Source: Camellia lanceoleosa
Taxonomy: Eukaryota; Streptophyta; Magnoliopsida; Ericales; Theaceae
Direction of reading: 5' to 3'
Assembly (NCBI GenBank): GCA_025200525.1
Contig: CM045767.1
Coordinates: 122,872,346 to 122,936,345 of the forward strand
Length of the DNA: 64,000 bases
Part shown: positions 11,669 through 22,010 of the stretch, in pieces
How the letters are laid out: each line of letters begins with the position of its first letter
Position numbering within the stretch: position 1 is the stretch's first letter
Program-made: the position numbers and the translations under genes
The notes under the pieces: generated by a model
Database searches by the model: none
The model's input: the letters and a program-made list of their open reading frames with translations, nothing else
Told to the model about the DNA's origin: nothing

Positions 11669-12536
11669 CTACTTTGGATAACCAGTACTGCCCTTATTCA
11701 TCTTCTTCTTGGTGTCCAACTGAGGTCGGCGACTGTCATAGTTCTGCCTCTTTCGCTGATTCTCTCCTGAGCTCTGGTATCGGTTCAAGTTCGCTTCGGC
11801 CAAAATGGCTTTGTCCAACACTTCGGCATAGGTCGGCATATTGTGCAGGTTAACCCGGTCTTGAATCGGTCCACGAAGCCCACCTTCAAACTTTCTAGCC
11901 TTCATGTATTCATCGTTGGCCATGTGGGGTGCAAACCTTGCCAATTCAGTAAAAGCACGATCATATTCCGCCACTGTTCGGTTACCTTGCGTCAAAGTCT
12001 GAAATTCAGTAGCCTTGCGGTTTTCGTAATCGAGGAAAATGTTTGTTGTAAAACAGTTCTAAAAACCTTGCCCAAGTTAAAACAGGGTTAGTTTCTCTGA
12101 TCATCATCCACCACCTTCGAGCGTCGTCGTCCAAGGTAAATGCAGCTAATGTCACCTTCTGAACATTGGTGCTGGGGAAGATCTCAAACAGTTTCTCCAT
12201 TTCCAAAACCCACGCCTCGGCCTTCATCGGCTCTATACCTCCAGAGAATCTCGGCGGTTTCATTTTCTTGAACTCCCTGATCAAAGCTATCGTGCCATCT
12301 CCATATAAGGCCGGCTGCGGAGGAGCTTGTGGCACTGGGGGAGGTGGAGGCGGTACTACATTTCGGCCGTTTGTCTGCTCGGCTTGGGTCGATGTAGCAC
12401 TAGCGTACTGCTGTCTTGTTTGCCTCAACTCGCGGGCCAATCCTTCCACTAATCTTTCCAATCTGTCCAATCTGTCTTCGGACTGATCTCGGCCCAACGG
12501 AGGTCTACCTCTCCTCATGATGCTATGGTTATGCAA
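11669..12536 (-). pseudogene. gag: Gag capsid region, frameshifted
   Basis: Two overlapping-phase pieces: 12006-12536 (176 codons, beginning MHNHSIMRRGRPP) and 11669-11995. The first has a coiled region and a proline run, then the retrotransposon gag core (PPRFSGGIEPMKAEAWVLEM, WARFLELFYNKHFP). The second continues the core (TVAEYDRAFTELARFAPHMA). A frameshift lies at about 11995-12006 and a stop at about 11670 before the zinc knuckles. Gag forms the virus-like particle in which reverse transcription takes place. Confidence 0.88.
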
Positions 12537-12718
12537 AGCGAGACTTTAAAACAAATTAGACAAATAATCACATAGGCAAGTAACAAATAAGCACGTCAAG
12601 ACCATGCACACCTTGTTCAAATAGCAAGTACTGTGATGAAATGCTAACATCTTTCTAAGGGAAGTCCTATGCTCTTTAGCACTCAAAGTGTGTGAATAAC
12701 GTATACTAAGGAACTTGT

Positions 12719-12730
12719 GCTCTGATACCA
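12719..12730 (-). promoter_or_regulatory. Primer-binding site, initiator Met tRNA
   Basis: In element orientation TGGTATCAGAGC follows the 5' LTR after a 3-base spacer. It is complementary to the 3' end of plant initiator Met tRNA. Confidence 0.9.
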
Positions 12731-12733
12731 TTC

Positions 12734-15309
12734 TGACACGACCCCAACCCGCCCCTAGTAGGCTGGTGCCGAGATGGCCAGTAACCCGTGGTTACCAAAG
12801 GCCAACTTATCAAAATCCACACACAACAAAGTACATATAGGGGGCTTACATAATGCGGAAGCAATAAATCAAAATACAGGTGGTTCATAAGAGCTGTGCG
12901 TAAATCAAATGAGCAAACATGTACAATATAATCTTACAACTAGTCCATGAATAACGAAATACAGTTCTCATCTTGATCAAAAGGCTTCTAAGCCGACATG
13001 TACAAATATAAAGAATACAAGCCAAGAAGCATGATTTTCAAGATTTGCCGACGAAAATACAAAATGCCGACGTAAACACATAGTGCCGAGGTAGAAACAG
13101 CATGGTCGACAAGAATGCAAAACAAGCCGATGAAAACCAAATATCCAAAACAAGCTGGAAAACACATCTAGGCGTCGCCGCCGTCCTGCTCATCACCTAC
13201 ATATATATATAGAGGGTGAGTATGGAAACTCAGTGAATGATACTAGTAATAAAGGTTTTGCATGAATATAGCCGAAGTCTGTACAAAACAAGCATTTCAG
13301 AATCATACAAATATTAGCCGAGGTCCTTCAAGCAAAACACAATAACTCTCTACCAAGACAAAGGATGAACCGTATTCATCTTTCAAACCTTACAAGTTTC
13401 AAGGGATGCTCATGACATCGGCAAACAAGGACAAGAGCTTTCCAAACAATCAGTACGTGTAGTAACCCATTAGTGGCAAAACCAAGATTTATACGATCCG
13501 TAATCGTTTTAGACAAAATGATGCTGCGAAAGTTTAGAGTCCTCCAGCTAAGGGACTTTTACACTTAGTGCTGCGAAAGTTTATAGTCCTCCAGCCAAGG
13601 ACCTTGTGTTACTTAGGCCCCTTTTAACACAATAGCTTTTACAAGAAAGGACCGTATCCTTTTACGCAAAGAGACTGTGTCACTTAGGCCCGTAGCCCTT
13701 TTGACAAATGATGTCATGCGAAGTTTAGAGTCCTCCACTAAGGGACTTGTGTTCAAGAAAGGACCGTATCCTTTTAATCCATAATGCTGCGAAAGTTTAG
13801 AGTCCTCCAGCCAAGGGACTTTTACACTTAGTGCTGCGAAAGTTTATAGTCCTCCAGCCAAGGGACTTCTCAAGATAATCATCAAGACAAAGCTCACATT
13901 TGATACATCGAGTTAGGCTAATCGTTCATGCTTAACAAATACTTTCATCAAAACAAAGCAAGACAAGATTTATCAAAGCAGTTCAACATAGCTTTATTAA
14001 AAGCACCACTCACCTCGGTCTTCAGATGTAGGCTCAAAGCAAGATCAAGGTCCTGACAAATCACATGACAGATCACATTCTCAAAACAAGCTTCACATGT
14101 GCACAATGATCTCGGCACTCTCACCGAATCCAAATCAATAACAAAGCAAAACATACTAAGGGTCAAAACGTTATTTCCCATTTTGGGAAAACACACTGGG
14201 TACCGTCCAGGTCATGCCGAGGTCCCACACCTCCTCGCCGAGGTGTGAACCCGACGGCCACAATCAAAACAAGGTCAGGAATCTTGGGTTTCCTTTCAAA
14301 GAACAAGAAGAACAAGATCATCAAGAACATCAAGATCATGCATGCTGAAATCTTATCTTATTTATACGAAATCTGAGGTTTTCATGCTAAGAGTTCAAAA
14401 ATCATGGACCTGGGTACCCAACCAAGGAGAACATTCAAAAACAAACACAATAACATGGTTCTAGCCATAAACTTCTAGATCAAAGTACAATTTTCATCAA
14501 GAACACATGAATACTAACTTTCTCTTTCAAAAACCAACTCCAAACCCATGCATGGCATACAAAACATACCCAATCGTGCAATGCAGCTCGGTAATAAACA
14601 AGAATAACCGAAGCAGATCAAGATTCTCACCTCAGATCACGAATCTAACGGTTTGATCTACCAAGACCAAGCTCGAAAGTCACCAATCTCTCTCTAAAAC
14701 TCTTCCTCCACCCTTGAGAGCTTCTCTCTCTAAAAACAAAACTTTGAGACAAAAATGATTTGTTTCTAAGTCTATCGGCTGTCTTAAACCACAGCTCGGA
14801 CACGTGGCACTACCGGGTTGGTTCTCCTCAAAAAGGTGACTGATTGATTAGACAAGTCTCTGACAAAGCGTACACAACAAGCTCGGTGGCAAAACACATC
14901 GGCTAGCAAGGACATCGGCTAGAATCACAACTCTCGGCAACAGGTTAACAAGGACATCGGCTAGGGAGGACGGCACTTGACTAAGCTGTGCCACACCTTG
15001 GCCTGGGTGTACCACATCTCGGCCTAGGCCATACCTGCCCAAGGACAAAGATCACAAAGCACAAAACATCTCGGCAAGCGTGCCGGGGTGTAGATGGAGG
15101 TTGGCTAAGGTTCCAAAACGGTTCTGAGTGCAAAGGTTCAAGGCGAACTAGGCTAAGCTGACCTCGGCTACAGACCAAGCAAGGTATGAGTTCAAGCAAG
15201 TAACAATTAACAAGCAAAGCAAAGCAAAATAACAAGATTACAACTCGGCAAGGCAAGATCATACAAAAATGCATGCAAGCAAGACTAAATCAAAGTGAGG
15301 GTTGTTACA
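12734..15309 (-). repeat. 5' LTR of the Tekay-type element
   Basis: A direct copy of 5489-8070 with the same TGACACG...GTTACA ends. It carries the promoter that would drive the element, with a TATAAATA box on the minus strand near 14360-14370. Differences from the other LTR include a lost 'cgtagcc' segment near 13615 and small indels near 13700-13740. Confidence 0.93.
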
Positions 15310-15314
15310 TTTGT

Positions 15315-16474
15315 TTTGTTTGTTTTCCAGGACTTAAAGCCACAACAGGTGGGCTTATTAACCTAATTTCTCAAAGTTACAAAATTACCCATTTAAGTAA
15401 TAGGAAATATAATGCCATCTCATAACTAATTCTTTGATATTAATAAATGACCCATATAAATTAATTTAATTACTAATCTATCCAATAAAATAATCCTACA
15501 CACAACTTGGGTTTTACAGTATCAATCTGGAGTTGGTTATCAGTAGTGAAAATATCACGCAAGATTTCAATTCGACTATTTCAAGTGCTTCCGTCAGTCC
15601 AACTACCACAAACTCTGCAAATTGTTATAGTTGAAGAGAAAATGACACAGTCACTTAGCTGCTCAGGGGAATTCATTTCTCAGGTTTGTCCTCTACACTC
15701 AGTATCATGTTATGTTATGTTGGACCTTCATTTATAAGGGTAATTGTTTTTCTCTCCCTTGTTTTTGATTTATTTTTTCCAGCACTAGCTCACTTATATT
15801 TTCATTTCTATATCACTGTCTGGGATAAAAGTACAGAGCTTGTATCCAGTTCATATTTGTGGATTTGACAGTCCAGTTGAGCCCCAAAAGCCCACCGCAA
15901 GCCCCTCTTGGATTATCTACTTCATTCATTTTGTAGACCGATATGTATTAGTCGTCCATGAAACAAATTAGAAAAGTTTATTTTCAAAAAAAAATTCACT
16001 GTTTACTTCTAAAATCATTCTTACCATTCATTTTTTCATTTGTTTGTTTAGAAAGTATCATCCATTGTCTAGCTTTCCTTCTCATTGGATGTAGGAGAAA
16101 CTATATTAGTGTCAATTGTTTCAGTATTCAAGGCACCATTTATAAAATTTTGCATTTTGCCTAAATTTATGGCCATTTAACAAATATTTATTGTAGCAAG
16201 TTCTCAAACATTAGCTATATCATCCACATTGATGAAATTTAAATTTTTAATGAACTTTTCCCAATCAACTTTTTAACTTTGATTTGAGGCCAGAAATATT
16301 ATTTGAACTTATATTCAGCTGCACTTTGAACTAAGCATTTGTTTTCAAGTAGTATGACAAAATGAATGTGATTGATAACAGCAGTAGCTTCTAAGGTTTG
16401 AGTTATATACAAAACTCATCAGTGATTAGCACCTCAAATTTACTAATCTTCTCATTGAACTACAAATTGGTTAG
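15315..16474 (+). other. Upstream/intron part of the NLP locus, no clear exon
   Basis: Mostly AT-rich intron-like sequence. A short open stretch at about 15521-15681 is bounded by a good acceptor (TTTTACAG) and a donor-like CAG/GTTTGT, and could be a decayed exon, but it is not recognised. The N-terminal GAF-like half expected of an NLP protein is not found here or elsewhere in the window. Confidence 0.35.
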
Positions 16475-16950
16475 ACGAAGGATTGTTCTTTAGTAGAGGA
16501 AAGATCAGTTGAAATTATGGTGGAAGTTGATGCTACAAACAATGGAGCACATGGTGTCAAGGCATATGAAAACTTCCCCATTGTATCTCATTCAGAGAAG
16601 AAAAATACGAGAGACAAATTAAAGAGAAGTTACAAAAGCATTAGTGTAATTACTCGGGAGGATCTTGAACAAAATTTTGGCAGTAGTCGTGAAGATGTTG
16701 CAAACAATTTTGGAAGTAAGATTCTACACTTAATAAAGTGAAGCTGCAAATCTTGTTTTTTATATTTTATTTTTGGTTTTGTTTTTGAACCTTTTAAATT
16801 CTTCTTCCAAGTAGAAGCTGTATTGTTTTCTTTGTGGAAGTAATACAAGAATGTGATTCCAATATCTAGATTCTTGCTCGTGCAGTTAGCGTATCTACAA
16901 TGAAGCGCATATGTAGGAAGCATGGGATCTCTCGGTGGCCATTTCAACCA
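16475..16950 (+). CDS. NLP exon pair 1: first RWP-RK domain copy
   Basis: Two exons. Exon 16475-16715 encodes residues leading to TREDLEQNFGSSREDVANNF; an intron (GTAAG at 16716, CAG to 16885) follows. Exon 16886-16950 reads SVSTMKRICRKHGISRWPF. Joined, they give the RWP-RK DNA-binding domain of NIN-like proteins, which bind nitrate-responsive promoter elements in the nucleus. The phase-1 intron inside the domain is in the place usual for NLP genes. The motif is degenerate after RWP (FQP instead of a basic SRK-type end), so DNA binding may be weak. The donor GTAACT at 16951 ends the exon in phase 0, matching the next exon at 17070. The start of the first exon rests on an AG at 16473-16474. 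Confidence 0.6.
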
Positions 16951-17069
16951 GTAACTCACTTATATTTTTATTTATATTTGTCAATGCATTTTATTAGTCA
17001 TAAAATTTTCTCACTAGTAAGGCTATTTTTTTTTTCTTTTTCTCAATGAACTTCTGTTTGGTAAACTAG

Positions 17070-17591
17070 GAGAGAAAAAAGGAAAGATTGATGGAAATCA
17101 TCAGTCCATCTATACATGAGAAACATGATTCGAGGCTTCGATGCATCCAAACACCCCTACATGCTAGATCTTCACCTCGAACAATAGCCTTACTAGATGG
17201 AGGAGAGATGGTGCAACTTGATTCATCAAAACAACAATCATTGGTGGAATTTGATATTACAAACAACAGTGCTCATCTTGTCAGGGCAAGTCAGAGCTGC
17301 TCTACCATATCTCATTCAGATGAGACAAATTCAAGAGAGACATTAAAGAGAAAATGCACAACAGAGAGTGTACTTAGTTTTGAGGATCTCCAACAACATT
17401 TTTGTAAATGTGACAATGCTGGTAAGGCCCTTGGTGGTAAGCTTGTGCAATTAAATGAAGTGTTGCTTTGAATCAATATAGAATCAGTCATCTTATCTAA
17501 AGCCTTGCGCATACAGTTAGTGTATCCACAGTGAAGCGCACCTGCAGGCAACATGGGATCCCTCGGTGGCCATCTCGGCAGAAAAAAACAG
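17070..17591 (+). CDS. NLP exon pair 2: second RWP-RK domain copy
   Basis: Exon 17070-17436 opens right after an AG acceptor that is itself an in-frame TAG, then codes continuously to FEDLQQHF and AGKALG. The intron is 17437-17516 (GTAAGC...ATACAG). Exon 17517-17591 codes SVSTVKRTCRQHGIPRWPSR and then QKK, ending before GTAATTGG in phase 1. The domain is the better conserved of the two copies: it keeps CRQHGIPRWPSR. It aligns with copy 1 from VE(F/V)D.TNN onward, so the exon pair was duplicated in tandem. Coding similarity (NWSLLKLKLLTKSVQ) runs past the proposed donor, so a longer exon ending near 17707 is possible. The function inferred is a nitrate-signalling transcription factor. Confidence 0.68.
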
Positions 17592-18242
17592 GTAATTGGT
17601 CTCTCCTTAAGCTAAAGCTTCTAACTAAATCTGTCCAAATTGTAGAGGAACCATTCAGTCCTCCATGCTCACTTCTAGTTGCACTGGATTCAATTATCAA
17701 AACTCATCACGGTTTGAAAAATAAAAATAAAAACAAATAATAAAAAAGCTCTGTCATCCTTAAAAAAATTTTGAATTGTTTAAGAGGAAAGAAATTTGGA
17801 GCAATGATAATTCTCCATAATTTAAATTTTGAATCTATCCGCAAGTTGAGGGATTTGGAGAGAAAGGGAAAGGGAGTTAGCGATTTTACAAAAAATGGTT
17901 TCCATTTTTACCCATTCACATTATAAGAAAATTATTAGGTAGTCCTAAAGTACCGTGTGACATTGTTCACATGGTGCTCCCAACCAACCTGAAAAGCTGC
18001 AAAACAAATTAGGTGGGTCATCCCTTATCTGCCAACTAATAATTATTCTTTCTTAAACTATAACCGTTTTTCATTTCTTTTCTCTCCTATTATCTTTTTT
18101 GTGCAAGAGAGGGGTATAAAATTCTCATTTTCATACTTTTCTTTCCTAAACTATCCAAATAAGAAGAAAATATATATTTGTTTTTCTCTTCTTCTTATTT
18201 ATTTATCTCTTATCTAACCACTTCTTTTATTTTCTCTCTCAG
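17592..18242 (+). other. NLP intron upstream of the triplicated exon
   Basis: AT-rich, with a long pyrimidine tract before the acceptor CTCTCAG at 18242. The last ~190 bases recur, with small changes, before the two following exon copies at 18600-18781 and 19090-19272. The duplicated unit is thus intron tail plus exon. Confidence 0.6.
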
Positions 18243-18595
18243 TTTCCAAAACGGACTGTATGCTCCTTGAACCACAGGGAGAAAACGATGTGTCACGCAC
18301 TTGCAGCAAGATGCCAACTGATGGGCAAACAGAGAGAGGGAATGAAATGGTTGGACACCTTCAGGACCAAAATGAAGGACCAAACTTATCGAATACAGAG
18401 AATGGTTCAAACAAAGAGAGCATAACAACCCTTATTTTTCAAGATTCTGTCCCTGGTAATTATCCTGCCATGAATTTGTCTATTTCATCTACACATAGAG
18501 AAAGTGGAGAAGCCGGGATTTTCTCTGAATTGACATTTCGACTGAAAGGATTGACTCCATTGAAGAGCATAACACATTATCCCACGTTACGTTAG
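18243..18595 (+). CDS. NLP exon copy A (no PB1)
   Basis: The exon starts after CTCTCAG and reads on in phase 1 from 17591 (V-SKTDCMLLEPQGEND). It contains FQDSVPGNYPAMNLSISS and ESGEAGIFSELTF, then stops at 18593-18595, where copy C instead continues towards PB1. It corresponds to the variable linker between RWP-RK and PB1. Used as a last exon it would give a protein without PB1. It may equally be skipped or dead. Confidence 0.5.
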
Positions 18596-18781
18596 ACTAT
18601 AACTGTCTTTCGTTTCTTTTCTCTCCTCTTTATCTTTTTCATCCAATTAAAGAGGATAACACTCTATTTTCCATACATTTCTCTCCTAAACTATCCAAAT
18701 CAACAGTAAAATATCATTGTTTTTCTCATCATCTCATTTATCTCTCTTTTATCTAACCAATTCTTTTCTTTTCTCTTTCAG

Positions 18782-19179
18782 TTTCAAAAATGGACTGTAT
18801 ACTCCTTGAACCAGAGGGAGAAAAGAATGTGTCACCCACCTACAAGACACCAACTGTTGGGATTGTGCTAGATTTTAAAGAAGGCCCATACTTGTCGAAT
18901 ATAGAGAATCATTCAAATGAAGAGAGCACAACAGCTCATACTTTTCAAGATTCTGTTCCTGGTAATTATCTTGCCATGAACTTGTCTATTGCATCTACTT
19001 ACGGAGAAAGTGCAGAAGCAGGGGCTTTCTTTGAATTGGCATTTCAACCAAAAGAATCGACTCCATCAAAGAGGATCCCATATTATACTATAACCTTCTT
19101 TCGCTTCTTTTTCTCTCCTCTTATCTTTTTGTACAATAGAGGAGGAAAACACTCTATTTTCCATACTTTTCTCTCCTAA
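18782..19179 (+). CDS. NLP exon copy B (no PB1)
   Basis: The second tandem copy starts 539 bp after copy A, behind a TTTCTCTTTCAG acceptor, in the same phase (V-SKMDCILLEPEGEKNVS). It keeps FQDSVPGNYLAMNLSIAS and ESAEAGAFFELAF. It lacks the ~30-codon stretch including MVGHLQDQN that copies A and C share. After about 19080 the frame runs into the next intron copy and stops at 19177-19179. There is no PB1. Confidence 0.5.
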
Positions 19180-19272
19180 ACTATCCAAATAAGAAGAAAC
19201 AATATCATTGTTTTCCTCTTCTTCTCATTTATTTCTCTATTATCTAACCATTTCTTTTCTTTTCTCTTTCAG

Positions 19273-20108
19273 TTTTCAAAAGAGACTGTATACTTCTTGA
19301 ACCACAAGGAGAAAAAAATGCGTCACCCACCCACAGTACACCAACTAGTGGGGAAACGGAGGTAGGGAATGGAATGGTTGGCCACATTCAAGACCAAAAT
19401 GGGATTGTGCCAGAATTTATAGAAAGTCCAAACTTGTCGAATACAGAGAATTGTTCAAATGAAAAGAGCTTAACAATCCCTAATTTTCAAGATTCTGTCC
19501 CGGGTAATTATCCTGCCACGGATTTTTCTATTTCATCTACCTACAGAGAAAGTGCTGAAGCAGGGGGTTCCTCTGAATTGGCATTTCAATCGAATGAATT
19601 GACTCCATTGATGGCTTATCCAAATCCCAACGCTTGTGTGTTTACACAGCCGCATATATCATTGAGAGAGATGCCAATTGAGAATGTGGGGAGTTCAAGA
19701 GATCCTAGAAATTTCTCTACTTCAGCAGTGGGGTTTTTTATGGGGGGACATGTCTCTGAATCTAGTTGGACAATGCCTTTGTGTTCTAATCTAGCTCCAA
19801 TGCAAACCATGGCTACTATTCCCTACACAATGCCACATCTCACAGAAAAGCAAGATATAACGACTGTGACGTTTAAGGCACGATATGGGGATAACACAAT
19901 AAGATTTTGTCTCTCTCTACCATTTGGAATTGTCGAATTGAAGAAAGAAGTGACAAATAGACTGGGAGAGCTTGGCAACTTCAAGGTCGATTATCAAGAT
20001 AATGATAATGAGTGGATTTTAATAGGCTGTGATACAGACGTATGGGACTGTTTCAAACTTTCGAGTTCATCGAGGGATGCAGTAGTTAGACTACGGGTTC
20101 GTGATTAG
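19273..20108 (+). CDS. NLP last exon (copy C) with PB1 domain
   Basis: The third copy, 491 bp after copy B, opens after TTTCTCTTTCAG in the same phase (V-FKRDCILLEPQGEKNAS) and stays open for 277 codons. Its first ~100 codons match copies A and B. The rest is unique and ends in a PB1 domain (about 19860-20105). PB1 begins TTVTFKARYGDNTIRF, with the conserved Lys, and has the acidic motif DNDNEWILIGCDTDVWDC. PB1 with RWP-RK defines the NLP family; PB1 mediates NLP-NLP contacts. A possible AATAAA lies at 20130-20135. The first ATG inside is at 19374, but the exon reads in from 19273. Confidence 0.82.
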
Positions 20109-20615
20109 GTTGTCAATTCCAAGAATTTCAATAAAAGCTGCATAAGGTTGAAGAGCAAAACGTCATAGAATGCTACATTATTACGTCTATATTTCAAAGC
20201 TCGTTTATGGTTTTGGGGAGATTTTGGTTTATGATTTTGTGAGATTATTTGCTGTTTTTCGTGTTTTAGTTGGTTTCTAGAAAACTAGTTTTTATTTATT
20301 TGCTTGTTTTTTGTGTGCTTTCTTTCTGTTGGAGCTTGACTGTTGTCTGTGGGCTGGGTAACATTTACTGATGTTTGTGTTCTTAGCTAGGACGCATTTT
20401 TTTTTTTTGTATGGTTGGCTTGGGTGCTCTATTTGGATCATATATATATATATATATATAAGAGGTTTTGATTGTAGAAAGAATTTAGGGCAAATTATAA
20501 ATAAATGAAAAAAATCTCAGGTTTTGATTGCATCAATTTAATCCGTCAATCTATATCAGTTATTTATTTTCATTAATAAATTTAACAGATAAATTATTCT
20601 ACAATACACATGGCA
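20109..20615. other. 3' flank of the NLP locus, no gene
   Basis: T-rich 3'UTR-like sequence followed by AT-rich DNA with a (TA)n run at about 20441-20460. No other feature is seen. Confidence 0.6.
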
Positions 20616-20936
20616 CTATTTGTGATGATCCCGCCACGTATAATAATTTATATTTAATTAATTCTTATTCTAATTTAATTGTGGAATTCTCAATAAGGTG
20701 AAATTAGCGAGTTGCATTATTTTAATGTCAAGTATTGAACCATATGAGAGTTTAATTAAATATCTTATTCGATTTAGTAATTTTAAAATTTTATTAATTG
20801 GGACCGAATTGGAGTTGATTAAGGTATAAAAAGAAAACAAAATAAATAAATAATAATGATAATAATAAATAGCTATACATGCTAAAGATGTAATTTAATT
20901 AGGGGTTATATAATATAAAAAAACATGGTATATAAT

Positions 20937-22010
20937 CACTACAAGAAAATCGGGTTTTGGCGACTAAAAAATGAAATTTAGTCGCTGAAAGTAGGACAAT
21001 CGGCGACTAAAATGGTTTAGTCGCCAAAAGTGCAGATTATTGGCTACTAAAACAAATTTAGTAGCTAAATGGAGGGTTTTGCCGAAACCTAACTTTAGTC
21101 GCCAAAAGTGGTATTTTGGCTACTAAAAAAAATTTAGTAGGTAAATGGAGAGCTTTTGACTAAACCTAAATTTAGTCGCTAAAAAGTTCTATTTTTGGCT
21201 ACTAAAGCAATTAGTAGCTAAATGGAGGCCTTTTGCCGAGTAAACCTAACTTTAGTCGCCAAAAGTCATTTTTTTTGGCTACTAAACAAATTAGTAGCTA
21301 AATGGAGGCCTTTTCTTGACTAAACCTAACTTTAGTCGCTAAAAGTCATTTTTTTGGCTATTAAATGTAAATTAGTAGTTAATGGAGGCCTTTTGCCGAC
21401 TAAACCTAACTTTAGTCGCCAAAAGTGCCAGAATTTTTTTTAATAAATAATATATTTTTTAATTAATTATATTGAATTAAAATAATTATATTTGTATATA
21501 TTATTTTATATTAATCCGAATAATATAATATATAAATAATATATATTGCGTATTTGTACATGTGAAGTTGTGGTGGCATAGTGGAGGGCGGGTGTTGCCA
21601 AAAAGGCGTGGAATGTGAATGATTGGGGTTCGAAACTCAGCAGAATAAAAAAAAAAGTGGACTTTTTTTTTTTTTCCGTCGGAAACACCTTTGGCGACTA
21701 AAAATTTAGTCGCCAAAAGTCTTTATTTCCAAAACTGAAAACCACTATTGGCGACTAATTTTTAGTCGCTAAATGTATTATTTCCAAAACTGAAAAACAC
21801 TATTGGCGACTAATTTTTTAGTCGGTAAAGACCTATTTTTGGCGACTAAAAAAATTTTAGTCGCCAATACCCTCCGCCGACCACAAATATGCGACTAATA
21901 TAGCGACTAAAAAATTTCGTCGGGGAAGGTGAAATTTGGACTTTCGGCGACTAAAAGTACACTTTTGGCGACTAAAAATTTAGTCGCCAAAAGTCATTTT
22001 TCTTGTAGTG
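20937..22010. mobile_element. Non-autonomous CACTA transposon, TSD AAT
   Basis: The ends are CACTACAAGAAAA and its inverse TTTTCTTGTAGTG. The 3-bp direct repeat AAT flanks it (20934-20936, 22011-22013). The uninterrupted sequence (TATAATTAGTTT) is seen in the other LTR near 26770, which proves insertion. The subterminal regions hold many copies of TTTAGTCGCCAAAAGT and its inverse, typical transposase-binding arrays. No transposase is encoded. Confidence 0.95.
21574..21637 (+). other. tRNA-like A box and B box (SINE-like fragment)
   Basis: TGGCATAGTGG (21574-21584) fits the pol III A box and GGTTCGAAACT (21627-21637) the B box, 42 bases apart. This arrangement is typical of tRNA-derived SINE heads. 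No poly(A) tail or SINE body is clear; it sits in the centre of the CACTA element. Confidence 0.4.

Larger units (their letters stand above)
5489..15309 (-). mobile_element. Full-length Ty3/Gypsy chromovirus (Tekay/Del type)
   Basis: The element is 9.8 kb, minus orientation, with two LTRs of 2,582 and 2,576 bp and TSD TTTGT (5484-5488, 15310-15314). In element orientation it carries primer site, gag with zinc knuckles, aspartic protease, RT, RNase H, integrase (D-35-E) and a C-terminal chromodomain-like region. This order plus chromodomain marks the chromovirus branch; the gag/pol style points to Tekay/Del. The two LTRs are close to identical apart from scattered changes and small indels near 13610-13735 relative to 6360-6500, so insertion was fairly recent. 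Frameshifts and stops in gag, near protease/RT, and before the chromodomain mean this copy is probably not autonomous. Confidence 0.93.

Noticed and set aside
12977..15274. Short minus-strand frames repeated in both Tekay LTRs (for example at 5732-5920 and 12977-13165).
   Set aside because: Identical frames in both LTRs are expected from the LTR copy itself; none has a domain.
21501..21716. Minus-strand frame in the middle of the CACTA element.
   Set aside because: Poly(T)-derived low-complexity translation with no transposase similarity.
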